Origin: Candidatus Tidjanibacter faecipullorum
GTDB lineage: Bacteria > Bacteroidota > Bacteroidia > Bacteroidales > Rikenellaceae
NCBI GenBank assembly: GCA_019116245.1
Contig: DXCC01000020.1
Coordinates: forward strand, 1 to 64,000
Direction of reading: 5' to 3'
DNA length: 64,000 bases
Below, piece after piece: positions 58,367 to 64,000 of this stretch. The notes beneath the pieces are model-generated. The model saw only the letters and a list, made by a program, of their open reading frames with translations. It made no database searches and was not told where the DNA came from. The translations under genes were made by a program, and so were the position numbers. Every line of letters starts with the position of its first letter. The first letter of the stretch is position 1.

Positions 58367-59189
58367 AGTAGAAAGTGTTATACTCCCGGTCGTCGATCAT
58401 CAGCCGGTAGCGATACGTGTGGGAGAGCTCTTCGTACGCCTCGCTCAGCGGCGGCACATAGGTTACCACCAGCGAATCGATCGTCAGGTGCATGCGCTTC
58501 GGCCGCTCGGGATAGTTGCCGAAGGTGATTTCGAGCCTGACAGCCTCCCGGCTGCAGGGCAGCGACGTCGAATAGGCCGTACGCGGGCCTTTCCGCAGCC
58601 GCTGGACGGCACTGCCGCGCGACTTGCCCGTCGCCGAAAGCAGCGCATGGCGGTTCTGCAGGTCGTCGTTCCGGTCGAGCGAGTCGAGCGTATAGTAATA
58701 GTCGATCCCGATGCGTCCGGACAGTTCGTCGAGCGGCACCTCCACCCGCATCGCCGCCGAATCGGCCAGGCTGCGGATCGTAATCAGCGAATCGCGGTAC
58801 AGTTCGCGCGTACTGTAGGCCAGGGCCGTGCTGTCGATCCGCTCGACGATCCGCAGTTCGCGGTCAATCGCGTCGCGCTCCTGCTCCATCTTGGCGACGG
58901 AGGCGTCGATGATATCGGTCAGCCGGAAACTCTTGCGCCGCGTGGCTTCGGTCAGCGTACGCGTGAAATCTTCCGTCGTATAGCCGTAGGCGGCCAGCAC
59001 CGGCTCATAGAGGTCGATGCTGTCCCGATTCTCGCGGACCGGATGGCGGTCGATGTAGGCGTTCAGCTCGTACATGTCCGTAAAGATGTCCACCAGCGTC
59101 TCTTCGGGGATCTGCTTGTACCCCTTGCAGGCGAAAGCCGTCAGCGCAGCCCCGATCAGGAGGGCCTGCCGTAGGAATCTGCTACCCAT
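58287..59189 (-). CDS. DUF4296 lipoprotein
   Basis: A 300-residue lipoprotein (Cys21 after LTAFA). The domain at about 25-115 (IPEETLVDIFTDMYELNAYID, YGYTTEDFTRTLTEA) matches the Bacteroidota DUF4296 family; the rest is a beta-rich extension. Function unknown. It overlaps the permease gene by eight bases at its start and the amidohydrolase gene by 80 bases at its end, so the last 26 residues (from about YYDEENNRP) are read from sequence that also encodes the next protein. Confidence 0.8.
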   Translation of the reverse strand: MGSRFLRQALLIGAALTAFACKGYKQIPEETLVDIFTDMYELNAYIDRHPVRENRDSIDLYEPVLAAYGYTTEDFTRTLTEATRRKSFRLTDIIDASVAKMEQERDAIDRELRIVERIDSTALAYSTRELYRDSLITIRSLADSAAMRVEVPLDELSGRIGIDYYYTLDSLDRNDDLQNRHALLSATGKSRGSAVQRLRKGPRTAYSTSLPCSREAVRLEITFGNYPERPKRMHLTIDSLVVTYVPPLSEAYEELSHTYRYRLMIDDREYNTFYYDEENNRPLRFPSPLLPPECDSLVER

Positions 59190-60435
59190 TGTGTCGTATG
59201 TTGCATCGTATGGCCGTCCGGGGAATCATCCGCGCGACGGTCAGTCTGTTAATCAACCAGGTTACGGCCAGGGCGGTCGCCGCAATCGCAACGATGTCCG
59301 TGGCCTGTACGGCGACGGGATAGGCATCCACCAGAAACGATGCCGCCCCCATCTTGATGAAGCCGAAACGTTGTTGCGCCAGGGCGAAGGCCAGTCCGAC
59401 GCACAGGCCGCCGAGGGTGCCGGCCGCACCGATCAGCATGCCCTCGCCGACAAAGATGCGGCGCACGAAGCGCACGTCGGCTCCCATCGTAAAGAGGATG
59501 CGGATATCCTCCTTTTTGTCCAGAATCAGCATGACCAGCGACCCGATGATGGAGAAGGAGGCGATCACCAGCACGAAGAGGCTGATGATGAAGATACCCA
59601 GTTTCTCGACCTTCAGGATGCGGTACATGGAGGCCTTCTGCTCATAGCGGGTCAGCACCCGGAAATCGTCGCCCAGCGCGGAGGCCAGTTGCCTGCGCAC
59701 CGTCTCCGGACGCGTGCCGTCCGTACGGATGGCGATGCCCGAAGCGCGTCCCTCGTAGTCGAGCAGCTGCTGGGCAAAGTCGAGCGTACAGTAAACATAG
59801 GTGCCGTCCGTCTCGGCATCGAGCCGGAAGATGCCCTCGGGGAACAGGCTGCCGCGGCTGTATCCGTCGATCGGCAGCAGCGGGGAATAGTCACCGCGCC
59901 GCGCCGCATAGATGTGCAGCGGATCATACAGGGCGGTTTTCACGCCGAGCACATAGGCAATACCCTGCCCCACGACGGCCTGCTCCATGTCGCCGTAGCG
60001 GAGCTCGTAGTCGCCATAGGTAATCGTCTCCTGCACCGGCACCACCAGTACATAGCGTTCGTCCACGCCGCGCAGCCGTCCCGCCGCCTGGCGTCCGCGA
60101 TATTCGAAGAGGACGCTCTCCTCCAGCACGTAGGAGTAGGCGGCCACCCCTTCCGCGGCGGCGGGCATGCGCTCCTCGGCCGTCGCGATGGCAAAGGTCT
60201 TGCCCTCGGTCGGGACGACCATCAGATCGGGATCGAACACGCTGTACATGCTGCGCACCAGACCGTCGAAGCCGTTGAACACCGACAGCAGGATGACCAT
60301 GGCCGCAACGGGCACCCCCACGGCAAAGACGCTCACTTTCGAGATGATGTTGATGACCGAAAGCGAGTTGCGCGAGGTGAAATAGCGGCGGGCGAAGAGC
60401 TGGGTGAGACGATACACGGCCGGAGTGCGCTGCAA
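59182..60435 (-). CDS. FtsX-like ABC transporter permease (LolC/E type)
   Basis: A 417-residue inner-membrane permease. A first transmembrane helix at about 30-55 is followed by a periplasmic domain of roughly 200 residues (MacB_PCD-like), then three C-terminal helices (FIISLFVLVIASFSIIGSLV; GMLIGAAGTLGGLCVGLAFA; TDIVAIAATALAVTWLI). The arrangement is that of LolC/E, which frees lipoproteins for transport to the outer membrane. The ATPase partner is not here. It follows rbfA by seven bases and overlaps the DUF4296 gene. Confidence 0.85.
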   Translation of the reverse strand: MQRTPAVYRLTQLFARRYFTSRNSLSVINIISKVSVFAVGVPVAAMVILLSVFNGFDGLVRSMYSVFDPDLMVVPTEGKTFAIATAEERMPAAAEGVAAYSYVLEESVLFEYRGRQAAGRLRGVDERYVLVVPVQETITYGDYELRYGDMEQAVVGQGIAYVLGVKTALYDPLHIYAARRGDYSPLLPIDGYSRGSLFPEGIFRLDAETDGTYVYCTLDFAQQLLDYEGRASGIAIRTDGTRPETVRRQLASALGDDFRVLTRYEQKASMYRILKVEKLGIFIISLFVLVIASFSIIGSLVMLILDKKEDIRILFTMGADVRFVRRIFVGEGMLIGAAGTLGGLCVGLAFALAQQRFGFIKMGAASFLVDAYPVAVQATDIVAIAATALAVTWLINRLTVARMIPRTAIRCNIRHNG

Positions 60436-60442
60436 GGCTCCG

Positions 60443-60778
60443 TCAGCGGAGCAGGTTGTCGATGTTCTCGATATACTCCAGCGAGTCGTCCAGGAAGAAG
60501 GTCAGCTCGGGCACGATGCGCAACTGGTTGCGGATGCGGGAGCCGAGCGCCTTGCGGATCCGCCACTCCTGCTGGGTGACGGCATCCATGATCGCCTTGC
60601 TCTTCTCAAAGGGGAAAATGCTGAGGTAAATCTTCGCATACCCCAGGTCGGGACTCATCCGGACGGCCGTCACCGTCACCATGGCCCCCTTCACCAGATC
60701 GGCCCCCTCCTTGGAGAAGATGTCGCTGATGTCCTTCTGTATCTGTTTGGCTACTTTGCTCTGTCTTGTCGATTCCAT
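60443..60778 (-). CDS. rbfA: 30S ribosome-binding factor RbfA
   Basis: A 111-residue assembly factor that binds the 30S subunit and helps mature the 16S 5' end. It has the KH-like fold pattern with VTVTAVRMSPDLGYAKIYLSIF and RIVPELTFFLDDSLEY. Length is normal. It lies between an outer-membrane protein gene and the permease, a common setting in Bacteroidota by my recollection. Confidence 0.94.
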   Translation of the reverse strand: MESTRQSKVAKQIQKDISDIFSKEGADLVKGAMVTVTAVRMSPDLGYAKIYLSIFPFEKSKAIMDAVTQQEWRIRKALGSRIRNQLRIVPELTFFLDDSLEYIENIDNLLR

Positions 60779-60789
60779 GGTTTATCGTG

Positions 60790-61569
60790 TCATTTGGATG
60801 ATTCGTTGGTTGTCTCCGCGGAAGCGCCGGCCTCCTGCAGGCGTTCGGTCTGTTTCCGGGCCTGACGGCGGAGATACCAGGCCGGAAGTTCGGGCTCGTG
60901 GGGCTTGTCACCCAACCGGTAGAAAAAGCCCAGCGAGAGCATGATGTTGTCGAGCGGCGAACGGGTCGGGTTGCTCGCATACACGGCGCTGTTGCGCAGT
61001 ATGTCGCCGTAGCTGAAATAGTAGCGCGCCTCGACCAGCAGCTCCCACCGGCCGAAGATCACGTTGGCGCCCAGCCCGCCGAGCAGGCCGTAGTTGAAGG
61101 GGTTGTCGCGCACAAGCAGCATCTTGTAAGGCTCCTCGGTCACCACACCGTCCACCCGGGTCCACTGCCTGGCACCGATGTTGTACGAAGCCCAGATGCC
61201 GGCATTGAGGAACACGCGCAGCCGGTTGTGCGCCAGATTCAGGTGGATATGCCAGATCAGCGGCACGTTGACCGTATTGTACACGCGGCGCACATAGTCC
61301 GGCGAATCCAGGCCCGCCTGCTGCTGATAGGCCCGCTGGAGAAACTCCATCTCGGCGCCGATGGCGCCCACATAGCGGACGGGGCCGTAATATTTCCACT
61401 GCAGGCCGCCCGACCATACCCCCGGTACCCACTTCATCGTGTAGTAGGAGGCCGGTTCGAACCGGCCGTATCCGACCCCCACGCCGCCGCGCAGGCCGAT
61501 GTAGTGCTGAGCCTGCACGACGCCCGCCCCCATCAGGGCCAGCAGGGTCAATAGGATCGTTCGTTTCAT
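60790..61569 (-). CDS. Outer-membrane beta-barrel protein
   Basis: A 259-residue protein with a signal peptide (about 1-20, ending VVQAQ) and alternating strands (YIGLRGGVGVGYGRFEP, LLVEARYYFSYGD, NIMLSLGFFYRLGD) of an eight-stranded barrel, as in PorT and OmpA-like families of Bacteroidota. A PorT identity is possible but not shown. A charged tail of about 40 residues follows the last strand. Start at 61569 or 61575. Confidence 0.75.
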   Translation of the reverse strand: MKRTILLTLLALMGAGVVQAQHYIGLRGGVGVGYGRFEPASYYTMKWVPGVWSGGLQWKYYGPVRYVGAIGAEMEFLQRAYQQQAGLDSPDYVRRVYNTVNVPLIWHIHLNLAHNRLRVFLNAGIWASYNIGARQWTRVDGVVTEEPYKMLLVRDNPFNYGLLGGLGANVIFGRWELLVEARYYFSYGDILRNSAVYASNPTRSPLDNIMLSLGFFYRLGDKPHEPELPAWYLRRQARKQTERLQEAGASAETTNESSK

Positions 61570-61610
61570 CTTCATCTGTTCACGTTTGCCGCCAGGAGCG
61601 GCCCGTCCGG

Positions 61611-63710
61611 CTAATTGAATCCGCCGGTGGGATTGAAGGCGCCGGCGCTGCTGGAGTTCATCTGCTGGGTCTGTTTCTGCTGCTGGTCGAGCATCTTTTT
61701 CTTCCGCTCCTCGGCCAGCCGTTCGAGACGCACCATCTCCTGCTTGCGCAACTGACGGCGAATATCCTCGACCGCGAAAGGCCGGAAGAGCCGGGCCATG
61801 TCCACCGTAATCTCAATGTCCCAGTTGGCCTTCATCACGATCAGCTCGTCCCCCGACTCGGGCACGTAGATCTCCACCTGCTCCGGCTGCCGGTGAACCA
61901 GCAGATCGCCGCTGTCCCATTCGCCGTTGGCATTCACATCCTCGATGATCCGCAGCTTCACGTTGCCCGGCGCCACGAAACGGAACGTATAGACGCCGCT
62001 GCGGACATACTTCTTCTCCTGCAGCAGGGCATTCTTCTCGTTGAGCAGCTGCAGCACATAGCAGGCCCCCTCCGTCTTGCCCTTCACGTTGACGGTCAGC
62101 GTACCGAACTTTTCGGGCGACATGATCGTGAAATCGCTCTTGATCGAGTCGTTCCGTTCGCCCGCCACGTTGAGAAAGACGCTGTCGGGAATGACCAGCT
62201 CATATTTCTGACCGGCCGTCCACGCCGCCGAGAGGATCCACCGCTTCATGTCGAGCGTATCCTGCCGCAGGTTGTATTTCACCCGGTAGCGGTCCTCGCC
62301 CTCTCCGTAGCGGATCAGCGAGATCCGTGCGCTGTCCATCTCCACGATCGGATAGTCGAAGCTGATGGAAATGTTCTCCTCGGGATTGACGTCACCCTTG
62401 GCCTTCAGGTCATACTTGAAAGGGTTGGGCTTTTCGGGCGGCGTGTAGGTTTCTCCGGCCCGTTCGGCCCGCTCCTTCTCGCGCTCCTGCTTCTCGCGCT
62501 CCTTGATCTCCTCCTTCGACTCGACATATTTCCAGGCCAGCGCCAGCTGCTGCGTCACGGGCTGGAGCTGATTGATGCTGTCGTGCTTCCAGTAGGTGAT
62601 CCGCCCCTTGATCGTATCGGGCAGCTGTTCGGAGGGAACGTTCAGCCACAGGTTGATCGTGTCGCGCCCGCGGGTCACATACTCCGTGATGATCCGTGCG
62701 GAGTCGATGCCCTCCAGCACGAGCGTATCGATCCGCGGATTGGCCGCGCCGAAATAGAATTCGACCTTGTGCTGCAGGGGGCGTTTCGAGGAGGAGAGGT
62801 TCTGCCGCTGGAAAGTCTTGTCCAGGAACATCCGCAGGTAGATCTGCGGTTCGGCGCTCATGTACATGCGTGTCGTGTCGAACCACGCCAGGAAATCGGG
62901 CAGCGAGGCCGGGTTGTACACCCCTTCCAGGAACCCCACCTTGTCCACGCCCGGCTCGTAGGTAAAGTTGCTGTTGGTGTCCTCAAAGGCATAGACCCGG
63001 TAGTCGATCGGCTTGAGGTTCTGTGCGATGAAGATACCGTTGTTTTCGGCCCGCGCAATGAAGGCGGGCTTGACCGTGAAGAGGGTCGAGTCGAACGCCG
63101 GCACCGAATCGGGCCGCTGGGCATCGTTCAGCGCCAGATAGGGTTTGCGCAGGAAGGCCGAATCGGCGGCATCGTAGAAGAAGAGCAGCGTTTTCGACAC
63201 GCTGTCCTTCGTATAGGCATCGACCGTATAGCCCGACATGAACATCGAGTCGATCTCCGGGCCGGTCGAAAAGACATAGCGGAATCCGTTCAGCGGATTG
63301 GCCTCGTTGTTGTCGCAGAGGCTGCTGCCGAAATTGAGCGCATAGGTGGTGTTGGGCTTCAGCGTATCGGTAATGTCGATCTGGACGCCCCGCCCCTTCA
63401 CCAGCAGGGTCGGCTTGTTCTTCATCGCGGGCGAGGTGAAGAACTCCTTCTGCTGATCCTTCAGCTGGACATATTCGTCAAAGGCAATGTAGATGCGCTT
63501 GCCGTTGAAATTGGTCGTATTGAAGGCCGGCTGGGCCCACATCACCACGGGGGGCAGCGAATCCTTCGGGCCGCCCTGCGGAGCGCCCTGCCGCGCACAA
63601 TGGCACAGGAAGGCCGATCCGAACAGCAGCACCACACAGGCCTTGAGGCCCGCCGTCCGCTTCCACAGGCCACTCCGGCCCTTTCGCTCCTCGCTCTTTT
63701 CTCTTTTCAT
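61611..63710 (-). CDS. Large lipoprotein with Ig-like domain
   Basis: A 699-residue exported protein with a late hydrophobic signal ending FLCHC (likely lipidated Cys). The N-terminal domain (SLPPVVMWAQPAFNTTNFNG, GKRIYIAFDEYVQLKD, LKPNTTYALNFG) fits a bacterial Ig-like (Big_5) fold; repeated beta modules follow, with a charged region KEREKQEREKERAER near 405 that is predicted coiled-coil. The C-terminus is rich in Lys and Gln. Such proteins are common in Bacteroidota and of unknown function. The start is unsure; the first 20 residues are charged. Confidence 0.75.
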   Translation of the reverse strand: MKREKSEERKGRSGLWKRTAGLKACVVLLFGSAFLCHCARQGAPQGGPKDSLPPVVMWAQPAFNTTNFNGKRIYIAFDEYVQLKDQQKEFFTSPAMKNKPTLLVKGRGVQIDITDTLKPNTTYALNFGSSLCDNNEANPLNGFRYVFSTGPEIDSMFMSGYTVDAYTKDSVSKTLLFFYDAADSAFLRKPYLALNDAQRPDSVPAFDSTLFTVKPAFIARAENNGIFIAQNLKPIDYRVYAFEDTNSNFTYEPGVDKVGFLEGVYNPASLPDFLAWFDTTRMYMSAEPQIYLRMFLDKTFQRQNLSSSKRPLQHKVEFYFGAANPRIDTLVLEGIDSARIITEYVTRGRDTINLWLNVPSEQLPDTIKGRITYWKHDSINQLQPVTQQLALAWKYVESKEEIKEREKQEREKERAERAGETYTPPEKPNPFKYDLKAKGDVNPEENISISFDYPIVEMDSARISLIRYGEGEDRYRVKYNLRQDTLDMKRWILSAAWTAGQKYELVIPDSVFLNVAGERNDSIKSDFTIMSPEKFGTLTVNVKGKTEGACYVLQLLNEKNALLQEKKYVRSGVYTFRFVAPGNVKLRIIEDVNANGEWDSGDLLVHRQPEQVEIYVPESGDELIVMKANWDIEITVDMARLFRPFAVEDIRRQLRKQEMVRLERLAEERKKKMLDQQQKQTQQMNSSSAGAFNPTGGFN

Positions 63711-63766
63711 GTATTCTCTTTCACGCTTGCCCGCCGCACCGCCGCGGGCGGACTGCCGGCCCCCCG

Positions 63767-64000
63767 TCAGGCTGCGGGCTCCTCCGGCTGTTCCTCTTCC
63801 AGTCCCTCGATGCGCACCGTCCAGATATCGTAGGTCTGCTCGGCGGAGGGATTGCGCAGGTCGAAACAGATGTTCTCCTCCAGCAGTTCGGGATTGTTCT
63901 CCAGATCCAGGTAGCAGAACGCATACATGCGGAGCGCCGACGAAGGGCTCACGTCATTGAATACGACCACCATCGCATACCGCTGGTTGAGATGGGCCGT
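63767..64000 (-). CDS. Partial unknown protein cut by the window edge
   Basis: The frame runs from a stop at 63767 to the right edge without a stop, so the start is outside. An ATG at 63973 gives 68 residues but the upstream codons (TAHLNQRYA) look coding. The visible part holds MYAFCYLDLENNPELLEENI and an acidic proline-rich end. I do not recognise the family. It lies just upstream of the Ig-like lipoprotein. Confidence 0.55.
   Translation of the reverse strand, partial: TAHLNQRYAMVVVFNDVSPSSALRMYAFCYLDLENNPELLEENICFDLRNPSAEQTYDIWTVRIEGLEEEQPEEPAA

Overview
The window is chromosomal DNA of a GC-rich member of the Bacteroidota, most likely order Bacteroidales and close to Alistipes (Rikenellaceae). 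Grounds are a SusC/SusD pair, a PorX-type regulator, Porin_10 and DUF4296 envelope proteins, starts with no consistent Shine-Dalgarno sequence, and many TAnnTTTG -7 boxes, some with TTTG or TTTC at N19-20. The genus is inference. I found no rRNA, tRNA, CRISPR, insertion sequence, integrase or phage gene. Gene density is high and most genes are core functions.

Region 1 (1-14.2 kb, minus strand): yqeY, then a run transcribed as hupB-like HU, a 30-residue basic protein, rng, mfd, coaX, an outer-membrane protein, a TPR protein, lptC, a CNNM/CorC (GldE-like) membrane protein and a PpiD/SurA-like foldase. This joins nucleoid, RNA processing and repair genes to an envelope-biogenesis block.

Region 2 (14.4-26.7 kb): porX and tsaE (+); a lipoprotein segment fused in frame to a guanine deaminase (-); a membrane-protein gene split by an in-frame TGA (+); gcvT and a GNAT-like protein (-); gdhA (+); mgsA and valS (-).

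Region 3 (26.7-37.1 kb): lon, lysS, tpiA (+), sodB (-), an SDR oxidoreductase (+), ribH and a TPR membrane protein (-), recF and a DUF721 protein (+). Almost every convergent junction carries a strong, often bidirectional, hairpin terminator.

Region 4 (37.1-47.9 kb): two tandem CDF metal exporters, LemA, a TPM-domain protein, an MltF-like transglycosylase, a Porin_10 barrel and pssA (all -), then manC and murF (+) behind a close match to the Bacteroidota promoter. Most serve the envelope.

Region 5 (48-56.4 kb): a SusC/SusD/lipoprotein operon behind a good promoter and a roughly 280-nt structured leader, with no adjacent glycoside hydrolase, peptidase, sigma/anti-sigma or hybrid two-component gene; then transketolase.

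Region 6 (56.5-64 kb, minus strand): folE, an amidohydrolase, a DUF4296 lipoprotein overlapping it by 80 bp, a LolC/E-like permease, rbfA, an outer-membrane barrel protein, a large Ig-like lipoprotein, and a gene cut by the window edge.

I see no clearly new multi-gene system. The best leads are the lipoprotein-deaminase fusion, the TGA-split membrane protein, the structured SusCD leader, the tiny basic protein next to HU, and the overlapping genes near 58.3 kb.
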